Part shown: positions 24,224 through 32,888 of the stretch, piece by piece | How the letters are laid out: each line of letters starts with the position of its first letter | Numbering within the stretch: position 1 is the stretch's first letter | Assembly (NCBI RefSeq): GCF_018275325.1 | Contig: NZ_JAGVQR010000001.1 | Location: forward strand, 248,001-312,000 | Direction: 5' to 3' | Source: Nocardioides palaemonis | Lineage (GTDB): Bacteria; Actinomycetota; Actinomycetes; Propionibacteriales; Nocardioidaceae | Length of the DNA: 64,000 bases | Position numbers and translations under genes: made by a program | Notes under the pieces: model-generated | The model's input: the letters and a program-made list of their open reading frames with translations, nothing else | What the model was told of the DNA's origin: nothing | The model's database searches: none

Positions 24224-25069
24224 TCACGGCGTCACCGCCGTCACGCGGGCGCGCGGGACGCGCGACACGTCGTCGTGCAGCCGCTCGGTGACCACGTCGG
24301 CGATCCGGCGACCGGCCTCCGGGACGCCCGTGAAGCCGGGGAACGCGGACATGTCGACCACCCAGAGCCGGCCTTCGTGGCGCTCGACGTCGACACCGTA
24401 GACCTCGATGCCGAAGGCGTCACCGCAGCGCCGCACGATCGCCTCGACCTCGGCCGACACCGTGACCAGCCGGCCGCGTGTCTCGCGGAGGGTCCGTGCC
24501 GGGAACGGGCGCTCGACGCAGAAGACCTCCTCGCCGATGCGGTAGAGCTTGAGGTCCGGGCCCTCGGGCGGGTGGTAGCGCATCACCAGCCACGGCTCCT
24601 GGTCGAGGTCGGCGAGCCCGGCCTGCTCGTGCAGGACGTGGAGCCCGCGACCGCGCGAGCCGCGCGGGTCCTTGACGATGAGGGGGCCGTCGGCGAGGTG
24701 GGGCGCGACCTGGATCGGGTCGGTGACCAGCCAGCTCTGCGGCACGGGGACGCCGGCGGCGGCGAGGGTGCGGGTCTGGACGATCTTGTCGCGACACGCG
24801 GCGGCCACGGGGTAGGGGTTGACGATCCGGGCGCCGACGGCGTCGAGCGCGCCGGCCAGCGAGAGCGCGGTCGGCGTCCCGGACGTCAGCACGTAGAGGT
24901 CCGCGAGGGGCTCCGGGACGCTGAGGTCGTGGGCGTGCCGGTCGGGGTCGTCCACCTCCGCGGTGACCCCGTTGCGGGCGAGCCGGTCGACCAGGTCGCG
25001 GACCAGGCGGGCCCGCGGGGACCGGGCCGGGTGGTCGGTGGCGAGCACGTGGACCAGAGGGGGAGTCAT
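24224..25069 (-). CDS. ATP-grasp ligase-like protein
   Basis: 281 residues from ATG 25069, overlapping the upstream stop (ATGA). RimK-like ATP-grasp fold: AAACRDKIVQTRTLAAAGVPV opens the ATP-binding region (shown here as part of CRDKIVQTRTLAAAGVP), VKDPRGSRGRGLHVL is the lysine/glycine-rich loop, EPWLVMRYHPPEGPDLKLY gives the adenine contact, and EVYGVDVERHEGRLWVVDMS the magnesium site, where the usual DxN end is DMS. It should activate a carboxylate with ATP and join it to an amine, thiol or hydroxyl. The partner gene is a mannitol-1-phosphate-dehydrogenase-like enzyme, so the substrate may be a sugar acid or polyol derivative; unknown. Confidence 0.82.
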   Translation of the reverse strand: MTPPLVHVLATDHPARSPRARLVRDLVDRLARNGVTAEVDDPDRHAHDLSVPEPLADLYVLTSGTPTALSLAGALDAVGARIVNPYPVAAACRDKIVQTRTLAAAGVPVPQSWLVTDPIQVAPHLADGPLIVKDPRGSRGRGLHVLHEQAGLADLDQEPWLVMRYHPPEGPDLKLYRIGEEVFCVERPFPARTLRETRGRLVTVSAEVEAIVRRCGDAFGIEVYGVDVERHEGRLWVVDMSAFPGFTGVPEAGRRIADVVTERLHDDVSRVPRARVTAVTP

Positions 25070-26262
25070 CGACGGACCTCCACGGCGACGGAGCGGGCCG
25101 CGTCGAGGGCGTCGAGCGGTGAGCCGCCCGTCGTCAGCACCGCGTGGGCGCGCTCGGACAGGGCGAGGAACGGGTGGCGCGGCGCGAGCCCGGTCAGCTG
25201 GGAGAGGACGCCGCGTACGCCGGTCCGGCGCAGCGGCGCCTGCAGCGAGGGGTCGAGCCCGGTGCCCCACGTGAGGGCGGCCGCGGCCGTCACCGCGAGG
25301 CCCGCGGGGACCGTGCCGCTGGCGAGGGCCGCCAGCGCAGGGCCGCAGATCCGGTCGCCCCGCGAGAGCTGGCGCCGCGGGTCGCGCCCCACTCGTGTGA
25401 CGGGGTCGGCGAGCGCGGGACGCCGGTAGCGGTCCAGCGTCCGGTCGAGCTCGACGTCCGCTCCGGCGAGGTCGTCGCCGAACAGTGCGGCGACGCCGGC
25501 CCGGCCCTCCCGCAGCACCTCGAGCACCAACGCCTCCACAGCCGGATCCGTGAGGGCCTCCGGGAGCGTGGCGTGACCGGCGAGGCCGCCGACGTAGGCC
25601 GCGCTGGCGTGCCCGGCATCGAAGACGAACTTCTTGCGGGTCAGGTGGGCCGTGAAGTCGTCGACCGCGTGGAGCCCGCGCACCGCGGGAACGTCCCCGC
25701 GCAGCGCGGCTCGGTCCACCCGCAACCCGCCGGGGGACTCGACCACGACGCGGTCGGGGTCGGGGCCCGGACGGTGGGCGATCGGCTCGACCACCACGCC
25801 GGCGAAGCGGTGCGCGGCCACCGGCCCGGTCGTGTGCTCGCCGACCAGCGCCCGGAGCACCCCAGCGGCGCCGGGGCGGTCGTCGCACACCAGGACCCGG
25901 GCCGGGGTGCGGCGGCCGGCGAGGGCGCGGGCGAGGTCGGGGGCGAGGGTGCGCGCCTGGCCGCTCCCGACCGCCACGAACACGACCGGCGCGGCACCGA
26001 CCAGCCGGCTCAGCCGCACGTCGTCGACCGCGAGGACGAGGGAGGGATGGAGGACGGTCGACCGCTGCGTCGGCGAGACGTGGTCGACGCGCACGGGCGA
26101 GCGGGACAGCCGGCGGGCCGCCTCGTGGGTCCGGGTGACCAGCGCGTAGGGGTGGTCGTCGGCCTCGAGCGTGGCGGCCACGACTCCGCAGCCCACGCTC
26201 CCGGCGCCGATGACGAGCGCCGGCCCCGTGGTTGCCGGCCGCCGGGGCCTCGAAGTGAACAT
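25066..26262 (-). CDS. Polyol (mannitol-1-phosphate 5-)dehydrogenase-like protein
   Basis: 398 residues from ATG 26262, with AGGAGG upstream. N-terminal Rossmann motif ALVIGAGSVGCGVVAATL, middle segment VVEPIAHRP, and the long-chain mannitol dehydrogenase signature KKFVFDAGHASAAYVGG (catalytic Lys and His; the usual Asn is Asp). It should interconvert a polyol phosphate and a ketose phosphate with NAD(H), but divergence around the central part means the substrate is open. First gene of a two-gene operon with the ATP-grasp protein, and divergent from cutC. Confidence 0.8.
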   Translation of the reverse strand: MFTSRPRRPATTGPALVIGAGSVGCGVVAATLEADDHPYALVTRTHEAARRLSRSPVRVDHVSPTQRSTVLHPSLVLAVDDVRLSRLVGAAPVVFVAVGSGQARTLAPDLARALAGRRTPARVLVCDDRPGAAGVLRALVGEHTTGPVAAHRFAGVVVEPIAHRPGPDPDRVVVESPGGLRVDRAALRGDVPAVRGLHAVDDFTAHLTRKKFVFDAGHASAAYVGGLAGHATLPEALTDPAVEALVLEVLREGRAGVAALFGDDLAGADVELDRTLDRYRRPALADPVTRVGRDPRRQLSRGDRICGPALAALASGTVPAGLAVTAAAALTWGTGLDPSLQAPLRRTGVRGVLSQLTGLAPRHPFLALSERAHAVLTTGGSPLDALDAARSVAVEVRR

Positions 26263-26363
26263 CGCACGACCTCCTGTCGAGGCTTCAACGATGCGCCCGC
26301 CCGCGCGGGGCGGTACAGGTGGCCGATGGTGCTAGTACCCCGCCGGGACCTACGGTGGTGACC

Positions 26364-27101
26364 GTGCCGCTGCCCTCACCCCTGGTCGAGATCTGCCTGG
26401 AGGACGTCGGGGGAGCGGCGCTCGCCGCGGCCGCCGGGGCCGACGCGCTGGAGGTGTGCGCAGGGCTCGTCGAGGGCGGCACCACCCCGACTCCCGGCTT
26501 CGTCCGGCACTGCGCGGAGCAGGCGCCGGGCCTCGAGGTCCGCGTCCTCGTCCGCCCGCGCGGCGGCGACTTCGTGCACTCCGCCGCCGAGGTCGACGTG
26601 ATGGTCGCCGACGTCGAGGTGCTGCGGGCGACGGTGCCGGACGGGACCCGGCTGGGCTTCGTGGTCGGCACGCTGACGCCCGACGGCGAGGTCGACGCCG
26701 CCGTCGTACGCCGTCTCGTCGCCGCCTGCGGCCCGGCCCCGGTCACCTTCCACAAGGCCTTCGACTCGGTGCCCGACCAGCGCTCCGCACTGGCGCTCCT
26801 GCGCGACCTCGGCGTGACGCGGGTGCTGACCTCGGGCGGCCCCGGACCCGCGGTCGACCACCTCCCCGCGCTGGCCGAGCTGGTCCGCATCGCCGGCGAC
26901 GACGTGCGGGTCGCGGTCGGGGGCGGCGTACGCCCCACCAACGTCGCGCACGTCGTGGCCGCCACCGGGGCCCGCGAGGTGCACCTGCGGGCGCCGGGCA
27001 CGGTCGCGTCCGCCGGTCGCTCGGCCGGCTACGACGACGGCGGCCGCAGCGTCACCGACGCCGGGGTGCTGGCCGAGGTGATGGCGGCGCTGGGTCGCTG
27101 A
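26364..27101 (+). CDS. cutC: CutC family copper-homeostasis-like protein
   Basis: 245 residues. I chose GTG 26364 because TACGGT at 26351-26356 has the same 13-base spacing to the start seen at other leaderless genes in this window; GTG 26355 and 26358 are alternatives. TIM-barrel family: LVEICLEDVGGAALAAAAGAD, VRVLVRPRGGDFVHS, PVTFHKAFDS and VLTSGGPGPAVDHLPAL are the conserved CutC blocks. Despite the name, a copper function is not settled for bacterial CutC; an enzymatic role is suspected. It lies alone between divergent polyol dehydrogenase and convergent mlrC. Confidence 0.92.
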   Translation: MPLPSPLVEICLEDVGGAALAAAAGADALEVCAGLVEGGTTPTPGFVRHCAEQAPGLEVRVLVRPRGGDFVHSAAEVDVMVADVEVLRATVPDGTRLGFVVGTLTPDGEVDAAVVRRLVAACGPAPVTFHKAFDSVPDQRSALALLRDLGVTRVLTSGGPGPAVDHLPALAELVRIAGDDVRVAVGGGVRPTNVAHVVAATGAREVHLRAPGTVASAGRSAGYDDGGRSVTDAGVLAEVMAALGR

Positions 27102-27116
27102 GGGGGCGCCGCTGAC

Positions 27117-28622
27117 TCACCCGCGAGCGGTGTCGCCGGGGAACAGCACGGCACCGGCGAGCGGGTCGACGCCCGACACGTCGTCGAGCGGGAACACGGG
27201 CCGGACCACGCGGCGGTGCCCGAGCCGGGCGAGGTCCTGGTCGACCCCGCCGGGCGTGAGCGCGAGCATCCAGTCGGCCGCCATCTCGAAGAGCTCCGGC
27301 TCGAGGTAGCCGATCTTCACCACCACCACGTCGGCCGTGCGCGGGTCGAGGCCGAGCCGGGTGAAGTCGGCCTCGAGGTGGTAGGGCCGACGGCGCCGGG
27401 TGACGACGACGTCGACCGACGGCGTGCGGACCACGACCTCGAGGTTGTCCTCCGAGGGGACGACGGCGACGACCTCCCCGCTGAGCTCGACCGGAGGTGC
27501 GGGCCGCGGGTCGATGCGGGCGCCGACGGTGAGGCGTACGTGCGCGCCGACGCCCGCCTCCGCCGCCGCGAGCGCGCCGACGGCGTCCGGGATCGATGCG
27601 TAGACCGCGCGCTTGCCGCTCGCCGCGAGCGACTCGTCCGCGAGCAGCCGGGCCAGCGTCCAGGTGACGTCGCCGGCCCCGCCAGCAGTCGGGTTGTCGC
27701 CGGAGTCGGACACGAAGTAGGGGGTCACGGGAGAGGCGACGGCCGCGGCGAGCACCTCGTCGAACGTGCCCGTCGGGGCCACGAAGCCGAACTCCTCGCG
27801 GCGCGCCCACAGCTCGGTGGCGAGTGCGGCCGCCTCGCGCTCGGCGAGATCGGCGTCGTCGCCGACGACCATGACGACCGCGCAGTTCCGCGGCTCGTCG
27901 GCCCACGGGTAGCCGATCCAGATCCCGGCGTCGAGCACCCCGTCGAGCGCCTCGATCTCGGGCACCCGGGCGTAGAGGCTGGTGGCCGGCTCCTGCCGGG
28001 TGCTGGTCATCTCGCCGGGCAGCAGGATCGGCACGGGCACCCACGCCTTGGCCGGCCGGCGCCGACCCGCCGGGAGGGCCAGCCGGTCGACGAGGTTGCG
28101 GGCCGCGCGCTCCTTGGTCTCCTGCCAGTCCACGTGCGGGGCGGTGCGATAGGTCGTCAGCAGGTCGACGGTCTCGGCGAGCGTGCGCGAGACGTTGCCG
28201 TGCAGGTCCATCCCGCTGCTGATCAGGCAGTCGGGGCCGACCACGGCGCGCACGGCGAGCGCCAGGTCACCCTCCATGTCGTCGAGGCCGACCACGCTCG
28301 CCGCGCCGTGGATGTCGAGCACCACGCCGTCCAGCGGCGCCTCAGCGGTGGCGGCGAGCAGGCCGGCCAGGATCTCGGCCTTGAGCAGGGCGTGGTCGTC
28401 GGCGGGGATCGCGCCGCCGGCGATGCTGCGGGCCTGGAGGACACCGATCCACTCGGCCCGGTCGGCGAGCGACCCGCCGTCGCGCCAGAAGTCCCAGGCG
28501 TCGAGCACGTCGCGGCCGCGCCGCGGGGCGAGCATCGCCGCCGTGGTCATCGCCGGGGAGAAGGTGGAGGCCTCGAGGCTGATGCCGCAGACGGCCACGC
28601 GCGGCAGGGCGGATCCGGTCAC
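27117..28622 (-). CDS. M81 family metallopeptidase (MlrC-like)
   Basis: 501 residues from GTG 28622. Conserved pieces are VAVCGISLEASTFSP at the start, VVLDIHGAASVVG (DxHG), SSGMDLHGNVS (metal-binding His) and YFVSDSGDNPTAGGAGDVTW (the MlrC C-terminal signature). The founding member opens linearised microcystin, and others act on small peptides or as amidases of unknown substrate. No signal peptide. It stands alone; the stop is 15 bases from the convergent cutC stop. Confidence 0.9.
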   Translation of the reverse strand: MTGSALPRVAVCGISLEASTFSPAMTTAAMLAPRRGRDVLDAWDFWRDGGSLADRAEWIGVLQARSIAGGAIPADDHALLKAEILAGLLAATAEAPLDGVVLDIHGAASVVGLDDMEGDLALAVRAVVGPDCLISSGMDLHGNVSRTLAETVDLLTTYRTAPHVDWQETKERAARNLVDRLALPAGRRRPAKAWVPVPILLPGEMTSTRQEPATSLYARVPEIEALDGVLDAGIWIGYPWADEPRNCAVVMVVGDDADLAEREAAALATELWARREEFGFVAPTGTFDEVLAAAVASPVTPYFVSDSGDNPTAGGAGDVTWTLARLLADESLAASGKRAVYASIPDAVGALAAAEAGVGAHVRLTVGARIDPRPAPPVELSGEVVAVVPSEDNLEVVVRTPSVDVVVTRRRRPYHLEADFTRLGLDPRTADVVVVKIGYLEPELFEMAADWMLALTPGGVDQDLARLGHRRVVRPVFPLDDVSGVDPLAGAVLFPGDTARG

Positions 28623-28716
28623 CCGGCCATGCTGTCAGCCCGCGCTCGGCGGTCCCCTCCCAACCCCTCCGGGTGACCTGTTCGACGAGCGTTCACCACG
28701 CTGTGGATGACGAAGG

Positions 28717-28744
28717 GTGACGACGGCGATTTTGTTGGTAGGGT
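28717..28744 (+). promoter_or_regulatory. Promoter candidate of the cold-shock gene
   Basis: GTGACG (28717-28722), 16-base spacer, TAGGGT (28739-28744). It would leave an untranslated leader of about 165 bases before the ATG, a length typical of cspA-type mRNAs whose leaders respond to temperature. Confidence 0.45.
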
Positions 28745-28916
28745 CTGACGTGCAACAGGTGCAAGTTCCAGCAGGTCGACGCCCGCGGAGTTTGTGATCC
28801 AACGGCGTTTGAACTTCGGGCCCTGCCAGCTCGTGAGTCGCAAGCGGCGTGTCACCGCATCTGGTGCGGGTCGCTGAAGTGGCGGCTCACGCCCCGACAA
28901 AGGAGTAACGAGCATC

Positions 28917-29120
28917 ATGGCTCAGGGCACCGTTAAGTGGTTCAACGCCGAGAAGGGTTTCGGCTTCATCGCGCAGGAGGACGGCGGCGACGACGTCTTC
29001 GTGCACTACTCGGCCATCCAGACCAACGGCTACAAGTCGCTGGACGAGAACCAGAAGGTCGAGTTCGACGTCACCCAGGGCCCGAAGGGCCCGCAGGCGG
29101 AGAACGTCCGCCCGCTCTGA
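28917..29120 (+). CDS. cspA: Cold-shock protein CspA family
   Basis: 67 residues from ATG 28917; AAAGGAG lies 11 bases upstream. A single cold-shock domain with RNP1 KGFGFIAQ and RNP2 DVFVHYSAI; the protein opens with [13 protein letters not shown]. It binds single-stranded RNA and DNA and melts RNA structure in the cytoplasm. The 294 bases upstream hold no other gene and probably form a long regulatory leader. A strong hairpin terminator follows. Confidence 0.97.
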   Translation: MAQGTVKWFNAEKGFGFIAQEDGGDDVFVHYSAIQTNGYKSLDENQKVEFDVTQGPKGPQAENVRPL

Positions 29121-29160
29121 TCGGCTGAGCTGGAAGCATCTTCCAGATCTGCTCAAGAGT

Positions 29161-29193
29161 CCGGCCCCATTCCCTTCAGGGGGGTGGGGCCGG
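29161..29193 (+). terminator. Terminator after cold-shock gene
   Basis: Stem CCGGCCCC (29161-29168) with GGGGCCGG (29186-29193), followed by GGCTTCATTTC, about 40 bases after the stop. Confidence 0.8.
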
Positions 29194-29313
29194 GCTTCAT
29201 TTCGGGAGAAACTAGTTAGCACGTTCGGGTCATTTCCTCCGGCCGCGCCGGTCGGGGACACTTGTCCCGAACGCCTACAGTCGAGTGCGGGGCCGAGAGA
29301 ACAGGAGGGTGTC

Positions 29314-29478
29314 GTGCACGACCAGTTCGACGTGACCCTCGAGGACGGCGACCTCCTCGGCGAGGTGGAGCTGACCACCACCTTGATCATCGCTGCGAGC
29401 GAGTCCGAGGACCACCTGTCCCAGGAGGAGATCGACCGCCTGCTCGGCGTCACGCCGCGCAAGCCCTCCGAGGACTGA
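29314..29478 (+). CDS. Small acidic protein of unknown function
   Basis: 54 residues from GTG 29314 with AGGAGG at 29304-29309. The protein is acidic at the front (DVTLEDGDLLGEVELTTTLI) and ends LSQEEIDRLLGVTPRKPSED. The SQEEIDRLLG stretch resembles a helix often seen at the ends of small regulatory or motor-associated proteins, but no family can be named. Codon use is normal for the genome (third positions almost all G/C), which supports real coding. It stands alone between cspA and a convergent gene. Confidence 0.65.
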   Translation: MHDQFDVTLEDGDLLGEVELTTTLIIAASESEDHLSQEEIDRLLGVTPRKPSED

Positions 29479-29499
29479 CCGGGACCCACCGGCTGCTCC

Positions 29500-30546
29500 T
29501 CAGCAGGTGGCGAACAGCACCGGCCCGCTCGTCAGGTCCGACAGGACGTACTGCCCGTCCACCGGACGCAGGTCGAGCACGACGTCGCGTCCCTGCGAGC
29601 CGGCCCGCTCGACGCTGAAGCGGTCGCCGAAGTCGCCGCCCTGCCCCGGCGCGGGGCCCGCGGCCAGCCGCGACCGCGCGTCCGCGTCGCCCGGCGCGTC
29701 GTCGGCGTCCTCCACCTGCAGCACGGCGCGTACGTCGCCGTCCGGGAGCAGCCCCATCGCGAAGCCGGTGAGCGGGTGCACGTCCCCGGCCGCCGCGACC
29801 AGCTGGTCGGCCTCGGCCTGCGCGTCGTCGTCGGCCTGCGCCATCGCCAGCTTCTCGCACGCGTAGGCGCCGTCGTAGGTCGCCGCGGCGACGGGATCGC
29901 CCAGCCTCCCTGCCACCTCGGCGAGGTCGTCGGCGCCGTCGCGGTCACCGTGCACGACCTCCACGGCCCGCTCGAGGTAGGGCGCCTGGTCGGAGGTGAG
30001 CACCAGCCCCTCGTCGGCGAGCAGCGCGACGTGCTGCAGCTCGGGAGTGAGGGAGCCGATGCCGGAGAGGACGTCCGGCCCGCCGACCCACACGCCGACC
30101 GGCTCGTCGGGCTCGGTCCAGCCGAGGGACGCGAGCCGCTCGGCGACGTCGTCGAGGTCGAGGTCGTCGCCGACGCCGAGCACCTCGACGGCGCCCTCGT
30201 CGGACTGGGCCAGCAGCTCCCACGACACGGTGGCGGGGGAGAAGCCCAGCTCCTCCTGCATCACGCCGGCCGAGGTGCCGAGCGCCGACATCGAGGACAG
30301 GTCGCGGGAGAAGGCCTCGGAGAGGAAGGCGTCGACCTCCTCCGCGGAGGAGCGCGGCCCGACGCCGGCGTCGAGCTCACGGCGTACGGCCGCCCAGTCG
30401 GTCCACGAGGCCCGGCTGCTGCCCGCGGGGACGAGCTCGAGGGCCTGCTGGAGCGCCGTCGGGCGGTCGACGAGGCGCCACGCGGTGAGGCCCGCCACGA
30501 CCACGACGAGGGCACCCGACACGGCCAGGACTGCTCGACGCGACAC
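29500..30546 (-). CDS. Hypothetical exported or membrane-anchored protein
   Basis: 348 residues from GTG 30546. One N-terminal helix AVLAVSGALVVVVAGLTAW, with no lipobox cysteine, then an acidic extracytoplasmic domain rich in Asp/Glu/Ala. Two cysteines (YACEKLAMAQ and the C-terminal Cys of LFATC) could pair. No family recognised; the pattern of SMSALGTSAGVMQEELGF and VGVWVGGPDVLSGIG does not match any enzyme motif I know. It is divergent from mutT1, with 44 bases between starts. Confidence 0.75.
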   Translation of the reverse strand: MSRRAVLAVSGALVVVVAGLTAWRLVDRPTALQQALELVPAGSSRASWTDWAAVRRELDAGVGPRSSAEEVDAFLSEAFSRDLSSMSALGTSAGVMQEELGFSPATVSWELLAQSDEGAVEVLGVGDDLDLDDVAERLASLGWTEPDEPVGVWVGGPDVLSGIGSLTPELQHVALLADEGLVLTSDQAPYLERAVEVVHGDRDGADDLAEVAGRLGDPVAAATYDGAYACEKLAMAQADDDAQAEADQLVAAAGDVHPLTGFAMGLLPDGDVRAVLQVEDADDAPGDADARSRLAAGPAPGQGGDFGDRFSVERAGSQGRDVVLDLRPVDGQYVLSDLTSGPVLFATC

Positions 30547-30590
30547 GGACGGGCTCCTCGGGGATCGACGACGGGTGTGACACTACGTCC

Positions 30591-31472
30591 ATGGAGCCCC
30601 GCGACGTGCGCGCTGCAGGAGCCGTGGTCACCCGCAAGGCCGCCGGCAGGGGTGGCGGCCGGGAGTGGCAGGTCCTGCTGGTCCACCGCCCGAAGTACGA
30701 CGACTGGTCGTTCCCCAAGGGCAAGCTCGACCCCGGGGAGCACGCGGTCACGGCGGCGGTCCGTGAGGTCGCCGAGGAGACCGGGCTCGACGTGCGGCTC
30801 GGACCGCCCCTGCCGTCGCAGCGCTACCGGATCGCCGGCGGCCGCTGGAAGTCGGTCGACTACTGGACCGCGCGCGTCATCGGCAGCGACGACGTCGGCC
30901 GCTACCGGCCCAACGCCGAGATCGACGCGGTCGAGTGGGTGCCGTGGGAGGCTGCGGCCACCCGTCTGACCTACCCGCACGACCGGGTGACGCTCGCCGA
31001 GGCGGAGCCGCTGCGACGGCGTACGCGAGCCCTGGTCGTGCTGCGCCACGGCAAGGCGCGCTCCCGCAAGGGATGGGGCAAGGACGACCGGCGACGGCCG
31101 CTGGTCAAGCTCGGCGAGGAGCAGTCGCAGCGCCTCGTGCCGCTGCTCGCGGCGTTCGACGCGAGGTCGGCGCACACCTCCTCCAGCACCCGGTGCGTCC
31201 AGACCGTCACGCCGTGGGCCGACGTCACCGGCTGGCCGGTCAAGCACCACGACGAGCTCAGCGAGGAGGACGCGACGCTCGAGGGCGTCGTCGACCTCGT
31301 CGAGGAGCTGCTCGGCGCCAGGGAGGGCACCGTCGTGTGCACCCACCGCCCCGTCCTGCCCACGGTCCTCGACGCGCTCGGGGTCGACGACGAGGCGCTC
31401 GCGCCGGGCTCGCTGCTGGTCGTGCACCACCGCAAGGGACGCGTGGTGGCGACCGAGGTGCACCACCCCTGA
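30591..31472 (+). CDS. mutT1: MutT1-type Nudix hydrolase with histidine-phosphatase domain
   Basis: 293 residues from ATG 30591. Residues 44-66 form the Nudix box, GKLDPGE followed by REVAEETGL. The C-terminal domain starts at ALVVLRHGKARSRKGWGKDD, the RHG motif of phosphoglycerate-mutase-like phosphatases. Mycobacterial MutT1 has this same two-domain architecture; it degrades 8-oxo-dGTP and 8-oxo-GTP (Nudix half) and diadenosine polyphosphates. It protects against oxidised-nucleotide mutations in the cytoplasm. Its position directly before the pst operon is probably only neighbourhood. Confidence 0.93.
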   Translation: MEPRDVRAAGAVVTRKAAGRGGGREWQVLLVHRPKYDDWSFPKGKLDPGEHAVTAAVREVAEETGLDVRLGPPLPSQRYRIAGGRWKSVDYWTARVIGSDDVGRYRPNAEIDAVEWVPWEAAATRLTYPHDRVTLAEAEPLRRRTRALVVLRHGKARSRKGWGKDDRRRPLVKLGEEQSQRLVPLLAAFDARSAHTSSSTRCVQTVTPWADVTGWPVKHHDELSEEDATLEGVVDLVEELLGAREGTVVCTHRPVLPTVLDALGVDDEALAPGSLLVVHHRKGRVVATEVHHP

Positions 31473-31555
31473 CCGGCTGCCGTCAAGGCGTCCGGGCCGT
31501 GTTCATGTGACCGCCGTCTCACGCTCGGCGGGGCGACGCCATCCGGCCCGTCCGA

Positions 31556-31573
31556 GTTCACCGGCCGTTCACC
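31556..31573 (+). promoter_or_regulatory. PHO box before pstS
   Basis: GTTCACC-GGCC-GTTCACC: two perfect 7-base halves with 11-base periodicity, the consensus recognised by actinobacterial PhoP under phosphate limitation. A TACCTT -10 candidate lies at 31605-31610, and a weaker GTTCATG half at 31501. Confidence 0.85.
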
Positions 31574-31662
31574 GACGGCGCCGCGGTCGTTCTCCTGCGC
31601 TCCCTACCTTCTGGATCGTCAGCACTCATCAGGCTTCACACCAGATCCCAGGAGTTCCCGAA

Positions 31663-32787
31663 GTGAACCGCACTTCCTTCCGCAAGCTCGTCGCCCCCGG
31701 CGTGGCCGTGCTTGCCCTCTCGATCTCCCTCTCCGCGTGTGGCGCGGGCAACGAGTCGGACTCCGGCTCGGCCTCCGACGGCGGCTCGAGCGAGACCACC
31801 GGGCTCTCGGGCGACCTCAACGGCGCCGGCGCCTCCTCGCAGGAGAAGGCGCAGGGCGCTTGGGCCACCGGCTTCCAGGGCATGAACGACGGCAACGTGA
31901 CCGTCAACTACGACCCGGTCGGCTCCGGCGACGGTCGCACCAACTTCATCAACGCCGGCGTGAGCTTCGCCGGCTCCGACTCCTACCTCACCGACGACGA
32001 GGGCGAGCTCTCCGCGGCCAAGGAGCGCTGCAACGGCGAGGACCCGATCGAGGTCCCGGCCTACGTCTCCCCGATCGCGATCGCCTTCAACCTCGACGGC
32101 GTCGACTCGCTCAACATGTCCGCCGACACCATCGCGCAGATCTTCGACGGCAAGATCACCAAGTGGAACGACCCGGCCATCGCGGAGGAGAACCCCGACG
32201 CGGACCTCCCCGACGAGGACATCACCCCGGTCCACCGCTCCGACGACTCGGGCACCACGAAGAACTTCACCGACTACCTCGGCAAGGCCAGCGACTCCTG
32301 GTCCTACGAGGCCGAGGACGCCTTCCCGGTCAAGGGCGGCGAGGCCGCCGAGGGCACCTCCGGCGTGATCTCCGCGATCTCCGGCGGCACCGGCACCATC
32401 GGCTACGCCGACGAGTCGCAGGTCGGCGACCTGTCGGTCGTCTCGGTCGAGGTCGGTGACGAGTACGTCGCCCCGTCCGCCGAGGGCGCCGCGCTGGTCG
32501 TCGAGTCCTCCCCGGCCGCCGAGGGCCGCGCCGACGTCGACATGGCCGTCGACATCGACCGCGAGACCACCGAGGCCGGCGCGTACCCGGTCGTCCTGCT
32601 CAGCTACCTGATCGCCTGCCAGACCTACGAGGACCAGGCCGAGGCCGACCTGGTGAAGGGCTACCTGTCCTACATCGTCTCCGACGAGGGCCAGCAGGCC
32701 GCCTCCGACGAGGCCGGCTCCGCGCCGCTCTCGAGCACGGTCGCCGAGAAGGCGCAGGGCATCGTCGAGGGCATCTCGGCGGGCTGA
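31663..32787 (+). CDS. pstS: Phosphate ABC transporter, substrate-binding lipoprotein PstS
   Basis: 374 residues from GTG 31663, with AGGAG 9 bases upstream; longer in-frame starts are not supported. Signal with lipobox ISLSACGAG (lipidated Cys). The binding domain has LNGAGASSQEKAQGAW, the GSGDGRTNF loop and the HRSDDSGTTKNFTDYL segment that grips phosphate. An N-terminal Ser/Gly/Asp-rich linker follows the cysteine. It captures phosphate at the outer face for PstC/PstA. First gene of pstSCAB and preceded by a PHO box. Confidence 0.97.
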   Translation: MNRTSFRKLVAPGVAVLALSISLSACGAGNESDSGSASDGGSSETTGLSGDLNGAGASSQEKAQGAWATGFQGMNDGNVTVNYDPVGSGDGRTNFINAGVSFAGSDSYLTDDEGELSAAKERCNGEDPIEVPAYVSPIAIAFNLDGVDSLNMSADTIAQIFDGKITKWNDPAIAEENPDADLPDEDITPVHRSDDSGTTKNFTDYLGKASDSWSYEAEDAFPVKGGEAAEGTSGVISAISGGTGTIGYADESQVGDLSVVSVEVGDEYVAPSAEGAALVVESSPAAEGRADVDMAVDIDRETTEAGAYPVVLLSYLIACQTYEDQAEADLVKGYLSYIVSDEGQQAASDEAGSAPLSSTVAEKAQGIVEGISAG

Positions 32788-32888
32788 TCGACCGCGGCCG
32801 GAGGACGCTCCGGCCAACGCGTGCCGCGTGCGGCGGGCCGGGGGACCGGCTCGCCGCACAGGCGCATCCGACTGAATGAGGTACCCCC

